Shown here piece after piece: positions 21,901 to 35,150 of a DNA stretch of 64,000 nucleotides (position 1 is the stretch's first letter; each line of letters starts with the position of its first letter). The DNA comes from Aquila chrysaetos chrysaetos. Taxonomy: Eukaryota; Chordata; Aves; Accipitriformes; Accipitridae. Under the pieces are notes generated by a model. The model saw only the letters and a list, made by a program, of their open reading frames with translations, did not search any database and was not told the origin of the DNA. The stretch is from NCBI RefSeq assembly GCF_900496995.4, contig NC_044011.1, positions 22,476,041 to 22,540,040 of the forward strand, given 5' to 3'. The position numbers and the translations under genes were made by a program.

Positions 21901-24900
21901 GCCTAAAAGAAAAACAGTTTTTCAGATTCCTGAGCTCTTTATAGCACAACCTGCTCTGTATTTGTAGTGCTTAACACCATAGACTCATCTAAATAATAAA
22001 GTTCCCTTATTTTAAGAACAAGGGTCCAAGGGAGGTCACATTCTTCTCAGCTGATACAAACCAATATCTACTTTTCGTCATCAGCTGATGATTTGGTCCT
22101 GGTTTTGCTGTCATCCTGCCTAGGACTTGCTTTTCCTTTCCTCCCAGGCTCTGATCCATACCACTTTTCCCCAGTGGGGTTAGAACATTGTTTACCAAAG
22201 CACCTTGTGCTTCTTTGCCTGAGAGATGTGGCTTTTCGCTGCTGGGGGAGGAAAGTCATTCCTTCAGTCATTCTTCCTGAGGTTTGGCTAGGTTATTGCA
22301 GTTTATGGAGTGTGGACGTGAAGACGATAATGTTCTTTCCAAGGACAAAATTCAGCAAGGGGTGCGTTTCTGTCTGATTTTTAAATATGCTTCATCTTTC
22401 TTTCCTTCCTCATTAATATTTGGAAATGAACTTTCATGCACTCAGATTTACTCGTTGTTTTGCTCCTAAATAACATTTCTCACTAGTGTTAGTCAGTGAT
22501 ATGAATTATTTAATGTGCTTCAGAAACAGCATTTTTAGCTGGGCTGCTATGTACTTGGATAGACACAAAAAAGATCACTTTTTGAGGAAGCTGTCAAATC
22601 TCCTGTATTTTAAACATCAAAACTGTAAGCCCTGAATGTTGAAGAAAATGTCATAGTGTTCTAGAAATATTTACTCTAATGTCCCTTTTGAGTTGCCTGT
22701 CAAAAATAGGTAGTGAAATCACATCTCCGACTGAGATACAGCTTGGAAATACCAGTTTCTAAACAATCCCTGAGGCTCCAAGTAAAACTTTGATGAATAA
22801 TCCTATGATTGGACAATTTTTCTGGCATACATTTTCTGTGCAACATCAATCTGCTTTTTATGTTTATATACCAGAAAAGATGGATTCTAGTTATCTGTTC
22901 TTAGCACTTCATTCAGAGGTCTTCCCATCTTCAAAGCAGTATATGAACTTTAGCTAATTAAACCTCTTCGCACATCTTACATCTGAAAGTGTGAAGCATT
23001 TTTCATTTTGCTGCTGAGGCAATTTATGGACAGAATATACTCTAATACCTGCAAGATATTTTCTTCAAAGGGAGTTGAGGGTGTTTTTTAGCTGGTGCAG
23101 TCATATCCTGCAGGGCTTGAATAACCTTGCCAGAGAATAAAGTCACTTTGGAGGGGAGAGGCAGAAGGTTCCTGGCTGAAATTTTCTTGCTTTTCCTTTC
23201 TTTGGTTGTAATGTGGTTTATGTGGTCTCCAAGCATCCTGGAAAACGCTCACTGCTGGAACTCAAGGAAGAAGGTGTAGGCTGGTGTGTAGTCTGGCTGC
23301 TGGGTATCTGGTAGGGATAAGTTGGAGCAGAGCTGAGGTAAAAAAAGTAAGAATGAAAGCTTAGAAAAGTAGGAATGAAAGATGGGAGGTCAGACTGCGT
23401 TAATTCAGGCAGTCTGTTTGGGCAGTTCTTATTTTACTGTAGGTGACACTTGTAAATCCATTTATATACCTCTAAATCATAAAGAAACCTTAAAGTAACA
23501 TCAGATGGTATTTATACCACACAGGAATTCATAGATGTAAAGAAGCCAGAATATAAGCGAGAACTAGACTCAGGTGAAGCTCAGAAAAGAAAAAAAAGAA
23601 AAAAGGTTTTACAGGTGGTGTTGGCTTTTGCCTTTGAGAGCACTCAAATCATGTACACAAAGAAAAAGTAACTGCTGACTCTCATCCATGCTCGGTATGG
23701 GAAAATCACAAATCTACAGCAATATAACGAGCAATACTAAATTTTCATTTGGATTTCACTGCCATGAAGTAGTGCAGGAGCTTAACTTATTTTGGTTTAA
23801 GGAAGCAAAGGGCTGGACTTGCACTACATGGAGCTGCCATGGGATGCTGTCAGATTTTGACAGCTCTTGAAAGAGCTCTGTTCCTTGAAGCTATGTCAGA
23901 TGACTTTTGTGACTAATTCACAGCATTATTTCTCCTTCTGTGTGCAGACTACTTAGCTATTCTCTGAGTTAAATTTAAGAAATGCGATCACTCAAAGCAA
24001 TGATCATGCATGGACTAAGCCCTGCATGGTCAGAGCAGCAGGAGCATTAGCCATGTCAAATCAGGGTTGTGCTGTCTTATCTAAACTGGAAGTTGTCCGG
24101 GGTTTCACAAACCTTATGTGAAACCTGTTTTCTTTTTCTGTGTGGCCCTGAACAATTTGCCATGCTTTGCACAGCTACAGGTCTAATTTCTGAGCCTGCA
24201 GATCCCCACGCAAAACACTTGACATCTGAAACAGCAGGAATGGGAGTAGCTCTGTTTCTCTGTAGGGGAGACTGGTCCATACTTTGTTAATGGAAAAATG
24301 TGAATGAGGAAAGTGGTCTCTGGTTCTAGGGAGGACTTTGAATGCAGCATTTTGTTCTTCCAACATAAATGGATGTCTCTCTACCACCAGTGGCAGCCCT
24401 GCTCTGGACGGGGGAGCATGGCTGTGGAGCTCAGACCAGCCCTGCGGAGCTGGGAGGACTCGGCCCGTTCTCGTCACTTTGCTTCGGGTCATCGCAATAG
24501 GAAGCTTGGCCGAGCACAGTTTAAATCTGCAGCTCCAGCTCTTAACTTTCCACTTAGAGCTACAATTCTCCACCGGAGTGGGATGGGGGCAAAGGTAAAG
24601 AGACAGTCATTAGACTGTGTGACTAAGGTATTGTTTAAAGGTGACCATATATCCCGGATCAGCAGCTGTCTCATTTTCCCCACTTTCCCTCCACAAGCCC
24701 CCCAGAAGGTTAATACAGTTCATGTTCTTAGACAGCGGTGATGCAGAGCGGCACTGCACCCTTTCCTCAGGATGTGTCCCGTGCAGTCTAATCTTTCAGT
24801 TCAGGACGTGGTCTTTATAGAGGTGAGGGTCACGTTGCCACACACGGAAGCGAGAAACCTTTCCCTATGCTTCTTGTAAATGTCAAGACTAAGTGACGAG

Positions 24901-27900
24901 CCCTGTGAAAAGGTGAGGGGAATCTCCCCACCCTATCCACGAACCTTTTGGCACCACCATTGTGCGGCATGAAACACGCTCTGCTTGGGGTGATAAAAAG
25001 GCGTGCTGCTCTTTCTGCCTCTTGGCACCGCCGGCTCCCTGCTGCAGGTTCACAGTGATAAACGGGCTATGAGCTGCTCGTGCAGAGCGGCCACGGCGGC
25101 GGCTGCGCTTTGTCCCTTGGTGGCAAGGCAGAGTGTGCCGTGCGGGAATGAGGGGTGGCTCCAGTTGGGAACAACTATTCGTGACACATCCCCACCTATT
25201 CTGGAGTGGAGAAGAAATATGGGCAGGGTCACGCACTCTTTCCTCAACAAACACCCTCATTACCTTCAAATTACAGTTTCCAAAGGGGCATTGCACTTGC
25301 TCTGTGTAATTTAAAATGATGGCTCTGTGCTATTTTTAGGGTGGTGCTTGCTTTCTGCTGTAAAATGTTTGCATTGCAGTTATTCAGACTTGTTTCCTTC
25401 ACCACCCCTAATTCTGAGGAAACCGTAAGGAAGTTATGAAGAAATGCTGGTAGAAAATTAACAGCCCAAGAGACGTAAATTTCTCCTTCACAAATGGAGG
25501 CAGATCAGGCACTACCTTCTGCAGTAGGGCCTCGACTCTGCCCTGCTAGGACTGAAAAGAAGAAATTCATTCTCTGTGTGCACAGAAACTGCCAGCAAAG
25601 GTGCTGGCAGCCGTGTTATTGCCGGGGTTGGATCGAACTCATTCATTTTGCGCTGCTCGTCAAAAAAGCATTGGGCAGCACCAGCTTTTGAGCTACAGCA
25701 CTAATTTGATTCAGGACTGAACCAACAGCCCAGCTAACAAAAGGCCCTGCAGTTTATGACCGGCTCTGACATATCTGGGAAAGTGCAACACAAATGTCAC
25801 TGCGAGGAGAAGCGGGTGTGTGTACACACTCACGCACAACCCCCCGCTCTGTCCTGCACAGGATTGCACTAGGGTCTTTGTAGTCTCCCTTCTGTTAATG
25901 AATCTGCTTTAGCCCCTGAAGTGGCAGCATATCTTTTGCTTGACATGGTGGTTAACCACTGAGGGGTGTGTATAAACACACGTACTCTTCCTTAAATCCC
26001 ACTATCTGGCAATTCTCCACAGTAGCCTGGACCTTATTTCATGCTGCTTTTGCGCCTATTAGAGGTCAGAGAGAGCAACTGAGCATGTAAATAAACTCCC
26101 CAAATTTTTTCCACCCCACTGAGGAGCTCCCTGAGAGCACAAGCCTACCATACGAGCACTCTTTTCTTGCAAGCCAGCTGGAAAGCAGTAAATACCCCAG
26201 TTCCTTCCCTATAAACCCATTGCATTTTTTACTATTCTATCCTTGTAACACCTGCAGTCACTTTTGTGGTAATAAGGGTTTGATCCACAGGTGGTACATT
26301 TGGGCAGAGCTTCATTGGTTTGCACTGGTTACCAGTTTGACCCTGTTCCTTGGGGTAGTTCAGAAAGGATTCTACCGGGACAAAAATACACCGCAGTCTG
26401 TTTTAATGCCCTTGCACAGTCACTTGTGTCTGCGAGCACTTGTGAAGCTGAGTAGACTTACAGAGCCAGATTCACCAAAGACTTTAGACAGACAAGGCAA
26501 GGCTTTTAGCCTTATTTAGACAATGACTTCTCATGTTGCAATTTCCCAAGCCCCTGCTTAGCCACCACCTAAACCTGCCATCCTCTCTGCACTTAGCATC
26601 AAAATGTTCCAGGTTTCTCAATCCTTTCACGTGTGTGTCTAGAAGCATCACTACTTCTGCCTTGTGCCAACCTCACTCCAACCTCACTAGCAGCTGGGTG
26701 GGAGGGAGCATGAAAGTCCCTGATAAAGCTCTATTTTTCATAGATTTCCTAAAAGTAAATTGTGACAGAGTGGGAGAGTTAGGTACACAAAACTCTTGTT
26801 TTCTTGCTTCCAGAACAGCCTGTCCAGTTTATCTAATGGAGCATAAAAGCAGTTTTTAGTAGAAATGCCTGCAGTCGTTGGAGTAGGAACCCAGACTGGC
26901 TCTTCCCTGGAGCCGAGAAGTCACGTTCACGTTCTCTGGCCTCTTTATCCATGCCCAGCACTATGGATTTTGCTTTGCATCTAAAAATTCGTAGTTACTA
27001 TGCCTGGATTGCATGGGGCTGTGGGTTTTCACGTGGCTTCTTGAATGTTTTTGAAAGGTTAAAGCTGATGGGAGAAAAATGGTGTCATTATTGAGGGAAA
27101 GGAAGGTCACACTTTTCCTATCACTGTATCTGATTGCCTGCTCTCTCCTTCCTCTGCCCTGCCCAGACTATGAATAGGGAGTTCGGAGGTGTTTCCTGCA
27201 GGCCAGCTGCAGTATCGTTGCTGGAAAGTCTCAGTTACAAGTGAAGAACAGAGCTGGATCAAAAGTGATGAGTTACTGGTGACTGATCTCAGCTGATGGG
27301 GGAAAAAATGACTCCTCGGTGAACTGGGCTAGTTCCCCAAAAAAGAATCCATCACTTTGGAAAAGAGATTAATGGAGTACATCCAGCAGCTCTGCTGGCT
27401 GGTGGACAGCAGTTTGCACTGCAGCCACCGGATGAGGCGTTTCATTGTGTCATCGTGTGATTATTTATATCTTCCGTTGACTAGCACATTTGTTTCCCCA
27501 AAGCAGAGTGGGTGTATGATTTGCTATTTTTTATTCTTTATTAAGTTCTAAATATAAACCAGCCCTGAAGGGTGTGTAGAGCTGTAGTGCTGATTGATTT
27601 GGATGGGATGGGAGGAGGCTGAGGAACTCCCCCTGCCCGCAGAGGTCTTCTCTCCTTCTCAGCATTCACAGACTTCTGAGCCAAGCGATGAATTTGCATT
27701 TCTGCCTGGTTGCTGTTTATCTGAGGAACAGTTTGACTTAGTCTGCAGAATTAAGACTGTTTCATATCTCTTCTCTCAAGCACCACAAAGAATTTTACCA
27801 ATAAAATAATTTGCAGTGTTTTGTGTGTGCATGATTTTTGCTAAAGCAAGCATATATTCTGATAGTTATAAGCCTCTGTGGCAATATATGGCAAAGAGGA

Positions 27901-29204
27901 CTAAGTTTATGGGGTGTTTTAGTTGAACTGCAAAGCGAAATCTTCGTGAACCAAATCTATTGATAGCTATAGAAAACTTATCTGACTGATAATTTATATT
28001 AGGAGAGGAAAGTTCTCTCAGTTCTTTCCCCCCTTCTTTTGATAAGGTTTTTTTTCAGTCTTGTATGAAGTTATATTTCAGTCTTGTGTCATTTAAGTTT
28101 TAGAAGTGCAAAATGATTGGTTACATATTTATAAATGTAATGTTTATATAAATTAAAAAGAGAATGGATGAAACAGTTCTGCTACTTCTGCAAAAGCTGA
28201 TTAATGTCAAAACAAAAAGGAACATCAAGTTCACATACTGGGTCCCATATAACCATTTAAAAGTGTGGAAGGTGTATGGGAGGAGGGCCTCCCTAGTTCT
28301 GAGCAGGAGACCCAGGGTTTGTAACAAACGTTCTCCTGAGGCTTTCCTGTGTGCCTGTCAAAGATGGTTTTCCAGCAAGTAATTCTCTAGCATTCCTCTG
28401 GACAAGGAGGAGATACTGGTTTCCACCTCAGAGCCTACTGATCTTTATCACAGGGGTCTATGTCCGGTGTTAAAGACAGCGAAAGACTTTAAAAATGTTT
28501 TAAAAACATAAATAAGAATGTAAAAGAAGTAGTTACCTGAAGCTCACCAACTTTGTGAAACAGGTATTAGTTCTGATATTCAAAACCTTTGTTCTCAGCT
28601 TTTTACCATGATGTTATTCCTGTCTGCTTTACCTTTGCCTCTGCAAGTTTGAAATACCTAACAGCAAAAGGACAAAGCATTGAAAAGCTAGCAGGAAAGT
28701 TGCTCCTGTGAGGGACCCTTGTCCCTAAGGTTTTAGATTGGTATTAGACCAGCTCCAGATGTGATATACTTTGAAACATCAAATCTTTGGAAATTTGCCT
28801 GAAACTGATGTAAACCTGTGCCCGTCAAAATGTTCAGGCACCTCTAGTGGCAGATTATAATTCTATTATGTTCTTTTTTTCAGCTTCTGCTGGCAATGCT
28901 GACACTTAAACTAGTGTCTTTTAAGTGGAAGAGTATATGATATTTACAGTTGTATAAGACCTGACTCTAACATTATGAATTGGACCATAGACCTCAGGCT
29001 TTACAAAACACAGTTTGGCTGAGGTAAGGCAAGCTTGGTTCCTGTGTGTGAAGCAGCATAGCGGTATGAAAGAAGTATGTGGGAAAAGCAATAAATGTTT
29101 TTTCAGCTGAAAACAGGAAAAATCTAGGTGATATGATTGATTTTATGAGAAACTATTTTTGACAAGTCCAAAAACAGGTAGCAGAGCCAAAAGAACTTTA
29201 CACC

Positions 29205-29275
29205 CATGTGTTCCCATTTCACAGCCAGCTTAGTTAAGCAGAGTTAAAGTGACTTTTTGGATCCACTGTGAGGTA
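29205..29275 (-). repeat. Doubtful MIR-like relic, minus strand
   Basis: The string cccatttcacag followed by agcagagttaaagtgact resembles the reverse complement of the MIR core. The match is short and degraded. Confidence 0.3.
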
Positions 29276-31694
29276 GCACTTACAAACACTGTTCAGTCTT
29301 TTTACTTATTTATTTTCTTTTATTAACAAGTGACTGTTCTTTTATATGAAAACTGTCAGCATAAATACAGATTCCTTTACAAATATGCTATGGAAAGTAC
29401 CTACCATTTTTTTTTGGCTATACTCTTGGAGACTTAGTGTATGCCCCTTGCTATTGGAGATGTATTTGAACTGAATTTCAAGGATGTTGTCTGTGCTTTA
29501 CTTCTGAAGAAAAGCATCAGAGCATGCCAAATCCCCAAGACACCCTTGGGACCTCACTGTTTCTGTTGACATTGTCTTTTGTAGCAGTCTGTATTCAGAT
29601 TGCATATAAATCCTGTATGCCTTTGTGGCAGGTGATAGCAAGACGCTGGGTCCTTGAATATCCTAGAGTGATGTTAAGGAAAGACATCTGACATTTTTCT
29701 ACCAGCCATGGCCACTGAAAGGGCAGAGGGGTTAGCTGGAAGCTGCAAAAGCCCAACTGTGCTTCAGCTGAGTCATGGGGACACTGTTGGGAACTCAGTT
29801 TTCCTCCTAAAATTCCCAAAAGGTAGTTCAGGACCAGCCTTGGGAGCATCTCCCCAAAGCAGGCAATTTAGGTCTGACTTTTTTCAGCACAGAAAATAGT
29901 TTCAGAAATTTGTACGAACTTGTGAGTGACCTTCAGGCCAAATAGTAACTTCTCACTTCCTATTCTGTCTTCACTGATATTTTTATTTATTCTTTCCCAC
30001 ATATCTATTTTTCTTCTGCCTAGTTGGGGATTTTCCTCTCCTTTCAGTGGACAAGCTGATACTATATTTGTTCTTTGCTCTATAAGGTTCTGATAGAAAT
30101 TGAATGCATATTGTGCACACACAATAAAACTATAGACTTATGATCATGGATTGGATATCTCTTCTTATACCTGCTTCGATCATGATTAGCATTTGCATAA
30201 TAGAATCCATTAGGTGTTAATTTTCGAGGAGGTGAATGAAAATATTTCCTTATCAAGGCAAAGGTCGTTTACTTGTAGATTAAATATCTATTCTATAGTG
30301 TCATCTTTGGGCTGTTGTAGAGGGAGTCAATGCCTTGTTTATTCTGCAATACTAAGCAGTCTTTCAGAGCATGCTATACAATCGTCTTCGTGCTGCTTAT
30401 CAGAGCTAATAAAGACTCATTGCAGACTGTTGAGCCAACAGAAGGGACATTAGCTGCTAGTAGAACAATTTAATTCTGAAGGTTTGAATCTTCATTTAAT
30501 AATCAAAACACACTGCCTTTCACCATAAGTGCTATGCTACTGATTGTTGCTATAGCAGCTATATTGTATTGGGGAAAAAAAAATCTGTACACTGAGTTAA
30601 CCACAGATTTATTTTTAAACAAAATTCTGACTGACCTCACAGGACAACTTGCATGCTTAAATTTAAGTATATGCTTAAATATCTTATTAGAGTCGAGCAA
30701 CTCTCAGAGATATTATTATGCCTGAAGACAAAATCTTAAATTTAGCTGAGCGGAGCTGCCTTTTTAATAGTCTGTTGTGGCAATAAACAATGGAAACCAT
30801 AATCTGGCATTCAAAGTTAATAACCTGAAGTTAATGCTTGCTTATTTCAGAATTATATTATATTTAGAAACAGTGGAAAATAAGGAGCTTTTCTAGAAAA
30901 GAAACATAGCACACAATTGCCAAATGATATGAGAAATAGCAAAGTTATTGCACTATTTCAGCAAGAGCATTACTGTAGTGTTCAGTGGAAGTTGTCCTTG
31001 CTTGGTACCCTCTCGGCTATGGACATGTGAATAGCTTCACCCATGATAGGTCAAGATGTCCTGAGTCAAAGACATTGACAGTTGAAAGTGATGAAACTAT
31101 GTCCCAGATACCCTTGGTGAATTAGTGACCATTGCCTCACACTTCCAAATACCTAGTTTCCTAGTATGCAGGCTACTCATGTGTGGTGAAATGTTTTAAG
31201 GTGATGCGTTCATGCCTTGAGCCTGGGCTTTTGGTATCCATAGCTTCAGATGTGTGTCACTTTGTCTTGGCTTTGTCTTCATGCTGAGCCTGATAAACTT
31301 TCCTTTATTAGCTCCTGGCATATGAGTGCTGTCTTCCTGCTTAGTTTACTCACATTCAACATTTATCTTCTGAAGTGGGTTAAACAGGAAAATGCTCTTG
31401 TTACTCCTAGGATAAGAGTGTCCACAAGTGGAGAGTTAAATATAATCACTACTACATGTGATGCTCTGTGGCATTCGTGCAGCTAGGCAGACTGTGCATC
31501 CCCTTTACCCCCGAACAGACCTGATTTCTACCCAGCAGTAGATGATATTAGTCTGGTCCTTGTTAATAAGTAAATTGCCTTAAAACCAATGTTGTACTCA
31601 CTACCTTGCCCTTCACGCTAAATAGAAGGGACATTTAAATGCTCTTGTATGCAATGAAAGCAAAGAGGCAGCCCAGCTTTTTGGGAGGTGGTGG

Positions 31695-32174
31695 TGTCGT
31701 GGTTTAACCTCAGCCAGTAACTAAGCACCACTCAGCCGCTCACTCGCTTCCCCACCCAGTGGGGTGGGGGAGAGAATCGGAAAAAACGTAAAACTCATGG
31801 GTTGAGATAAGAGCAGTTTAATAGAACAGAAAGGAAGAAACTAATAATGATAATAATAACAATTAAAAAATTACAATAATAATAAAAGGATTGGAATATA
31901 CAAAACAAGTGATGCACGATGCAGTTGCTCACCACTCGCCAGCCGATGCCCAGTTAGTTCCTGAGCAGCGATCCCCCCAGGCCAACTCCCTCCACTTTAT
32001 GTACTGGGCATGACAGCACATGGTATGGAATACCCCTTTGGCCAGTTTGGGTCAGCTGTCCTGGCTGTGTCCCCTCCAGACTTCTTGTGCCCCTCCAGCT
32101 TTCTCGCTGGCTGGACATTAGAAGCTGAAAAATCCTTGACTTAGTCTAACCACTACTTAGCCGAAACCAGGACA
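31695..32174 (-). mobile_element. Solo LTR of an avian endogenous retrovirus, minus strand (copy 1)
   Basis: A 480-nt element runs from TGTCGTGGTTTAACCTC to GAAACCAGGACA, with TG...CA ends. It is the reverse complement of the same LTR family as copy 2 at 38431-39004. Shared blocks include cagccagtaactaagcacca, ttgagataagagcagttt, the A/T triplet-rich stretch and gtatggaatacccctttggc. No internal retroviral genes flank it. The flanks are ggtgg (31690-31694) and gatgg (32175-32179), a 5-bp target duplication with one mismatch. Relative to copy 2 it lacks about 94 nt near its 5' end (in its own orientation), and the TATA-like box reads TACATAAA (+ strand 31996-32003), which is degraded. Confidence 0.85.
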
Positions 32175-32564
32175 GATGGGTAAGGGATTTCCCCTGGGAC
32201 AGGATGCAGATGCAGAAGTAAAGGTACCTGTTGGAGGGTGCTGGTTGTGTCAGTAGGAATGAGGCATCCTGGAGACAAAGTGAGAAAGTCAGTGTGAGCT
32301 GATCCCATTCCCAATGAGCCTGCTGGAAGACTTGTTAAGTGATCTCGGCAAGGGCAGTCACGCTGGCTGACAGTGTGTGTCTTGGAAGAAAAAACAGGTC
32401 TTCCAGTCATTTTCTGAATTCCATCAAAAGTCCAGTAAATGGAAATTAATTTCTAAAATGGTTGTTGGAATATCTGCTATGATCTAATTTAATAACTTGG
32501 GAATATGCAAATCACCCTACAAATCTTAATGAACTAATCATCCAGCAGATGTCTGGGGTGAGAA

Positions 32565-32637
32565 AAATATGATCTCTGTGTTACAGACAGAGGAAAGTGG
32601 AGCACAGAGAAGATCAAAGATTTAGCTAGGCCCTTTG
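32565..32637 (-). repeat. MIR-like SINE relic, minus strand
   Basis: The string gttacagacagaggaaagtg, then gagcacagagaagatcaaag and aggccc, mirrors the reverse complement of the MIR core (ttacagatgaggaaactgag.. gcacagagaggttaag..). It is diverged. Confidence 0.5.
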
Positions 32638-33044
32638 GTTCCATTTTTTAATTAATACTTACCATGTACAAAATTAGCCAGTTAAAAGAAAGTTGTGTGA
32701 AACTGTTAGCTACAAAGTCAGAGAAATTGGTTTATTAAGTGGAGTTATATAAAGAATGTACTGATCTCCAAACCTTCCATCAGTGGGTTTCAAACATGGT
32801 GCAGGGGCATCAGATCAGCTTATTTTTCTTCTGGCTAATATTTTTTGTCACCCTACTCAGGTGCCAGGGTAATGAGGTGACAATATCATTATTGCTATAA
32901 AATGCAGAATAGAACAGAACAAAGAAACTAGTGTGGGTACAAAAAAATCTTGAAATTGCTTTGTGTTATGTTAAAATCAATTAGCTTAATCATCCTGAAT
33001 CCCATCTTTTGGGGCTTTACAGCAGCATAATTCCACCAGCCTTA

Positions 33045-33098
33045 GCTTACTACCTCCTGATTTACACTAGTGTGTGTGAAATCAGGCTGTACTTGTAA
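33045..33098. repeat. Possible ancient palindromic amniote repeat
   Basis: The string cctcctgatttacactagtg, then gtgtgaaatcaggc, matches an old interspersed element frequent in sauropsids (a 'cctgatttacaccagtgt... gagatcagg' pattern). I do not know the family name. Confidence 0.4.
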
Positions 33099-33164
33099 TT
33101 TGATTCTGTGTTTGCAGTTGGAAGGAAGCTCATTTTTTCTAGGCTAGAATTTTAATATCAGAGG

Positions 33165-33625
33165 CTCATGGAGCAATAGGGCTTGAAGAACCTCATGAAC
33201 TTGTCTAGGCTTTTCTTCTGCTTCAGGCCAGAGTAATTATACCTGTATGTTTACTAAGTTTGTCCTTAAAGACCTCTGATGGTAGAGAGTCCACAGCCTC
33301 TCAGGCACCTTATTCCAATATCGCTACCTGTACTGCTAAAATGCTTTTTGCTAGCATCCAACCTGAATTCTCCTAACTGCAAATGAAGGTCTTTACATCT
33401 TCCTCCCATCCATGATGGGAGGAAGATCTTATTACTTCTCTTTTCAGTAGCTTTTTGTATACAGCTAGAGGATTTTACCCCATGCAAGTCTTCCTTGTAT
33501 GTCATGCTTTCTGGATCTCTCTTGTTGTTCACTGCTTTCCACTGCATTTCTTCACAGACTTCATGAAGGTGACACCCAATCCTGGCTATGGTATCCAGGT
33601 GGGAGCTTGCCAGGACAGAATAGGG
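33165..33625 (-). mobile_element. Old, diverged CR1 LINE 3' fragment, minus strand
   Basis: On the + strand the text gggcttgaagaacctcatga, then ccttaaagacctctgatggt, gagagtccacagcctctcag, atccaacctgaattctccta and tatccaggtgggagct follows, block by block, the reverse complement of the CR1 3' end (pattern 'ggaaggacctc.. ttaaaaacctctaagga.. gattccaccacctc.. tatccaacct.. actccaggtg'). No coding frame survives. Its divergence suggests it is much older than the CR1 at 42.6-43.6 kb. Confidence 0.7.
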
Positions 33626-35044
33626 CAAAGGACTGCTTCCTGTATCTCATGTAATTTGAGAATTACATGTTAGAGCTGAACAAAGATCAGCTTTGAACTA
33701 CTAAAGCCCTCAGGATCTGCTCCTCTACCATTCGAGAAGCCCTTTCCCCATTCTTTTCAATAGACCTTCTCAGACTCCATATGATCATGATGATATTATG
33801 GTCTAATTTGCAAATTATAGTTTTCAGGGAAGTATTTCCAGTTGAAGGAAAAAAATGTTAGCAATGGGAAAAGGTAAATTCTGCATCAGTGAGGAAAAAC
33901 TAGCTTAATCACAAATGTGCACAAGTTCCTATTTGGTTCTGCATCAGGAATTTGATTTCTGCTGGGATGTATCGCTATTTCGTACTGAAAGAATATAGGA
34001 AAAACCAGTTACTGATAATCCTTTGACAAATATGTTCCTTCCTCACCAGCACTCTTTTTACAATGATGAGAGAGAAACTCTCTGGGAAACTCTCCTCCCC
34101 AGTATTGGGTTAAACCTGAAGTCCTCACACAGACAGAAAAAAAAAAAAATGCATCAACCCTGCTGGAACATTTTCCTCAGATCCAGGCTTTGAGGTCCTA
34201 AGGAGTCCTTCCTCCTTCCTTTACTCTGGTGCTGTATTAGCAAGTCCTAGTAATGCTTGAGTCCCGTACGTTGACTTTCAACGTGAAACATGGCTATTGA
34301 GGTGATAATGAATGGTACTACTTGTGTTCTTGAATATTCTTAATGGTTTTGAAAGGCAATATATTGTTCAGTGTTCAGTATTTTAGTGCTCGCCCATTAA
34401 TTTTTATCTCCAAACATAAAACTAATTTTTTGTGTGAATCATGAAATTGTTGATACAATGGTCCTCTAAACGTGAATTTTCAGTTTGTGTTCAGTAGTCA
34501 GGAAATTTCTGTTACCCATTTTTGGGTTTATAATTCTATTAGACAAGCTATGATAGAGGCGGTACTATTTGAAACAGTGCGTTGAGCACAACTGAGCAAA
34601 AATAAAGCAAACAATCCTGTGCTAATCTTGATTGCCTCTAACCATGTTGCAGCCTCTGATTCCTGAGGAATGGCAGTGTGTCCCTTCACATGCAGGTTGC
34701 ATGCTGAGCACATCTTTGTCATGGGATGCAGTGACTGGCAGAACCAGTTCTCCTCAACATCTTCTGTTACGTACAGCTGGAAACCTGTAAGGAAGGTCTA
34801 GTTTGCTATTTCTTGAATTCCAGGTAGGTATGAACACCCTGGTTAAAGGTACATAATTCACCTTAAGCTATTATTTTATATGTATTAGATATATCTAGTA
34901 TATCAGGTTATCTATATATTATACATATGAGGTAAATTCTCTGGATTTGCAAGTGGAACCACTCACTTGCTATGGGAGGCACAGCTGTCTGCCAGCCTTC
35001 AAAATGGCTTAGGACCTTGAGGTCCTGATTACTATTTGGTTATT

Positions 35045-35150
35045 TTATTCCCTTGGGTGACTGGCTTTTAATTTTGGTCCTTATTTTCCCACCTGCAAAA
35101 TAAGACAATATTATTAACCTCCTCCATCTCAAAGTGCCCTCTAGTGCCTT
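35045..35150 (+). repeat. MIR-like SINE relic, plus strand
   Basis: The string cccttgggtgactggctttt, then tattttcccacctgcaaaat, aagacaatattattaacctc follows the MIR core order (cttgggcaagtcac.. tttccccatctgtaaaat.. ataatantacctacctc). Confidence 0.55.

Larger units (their letters stand above)
15900..31694. other. Gene-free stretch downstream of ALDH8A1
   Basis: About 15.8 kb in which I find no exon with family resemblance, no tRNA or rRNA gene and no young transposon. It holds a possible L2 relic near 17.37-17.48 kb, an (ACA)/(AGA) microsatellite at 18.94 kb, T- and A-runs, a doubtful MIR relic at 29.2 kb, and small GC-richer islets near 24.4 and 25.0 kb. The longest open frame (21495-21944, 149 codons) has no recognisable domain. 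Confidence 0.6.

Noticed and set aside
21495..21944. Open frame of 149 codons, + strand
   Set aside because: Cys/Leu-rich translation without a family match. It is within the chance range for this much sequence.
24370..25150. CpG island promoter
   Set aside because: Only two short GC-richer patches separated by ordinary sequence, with no exon or TATA element beside them.
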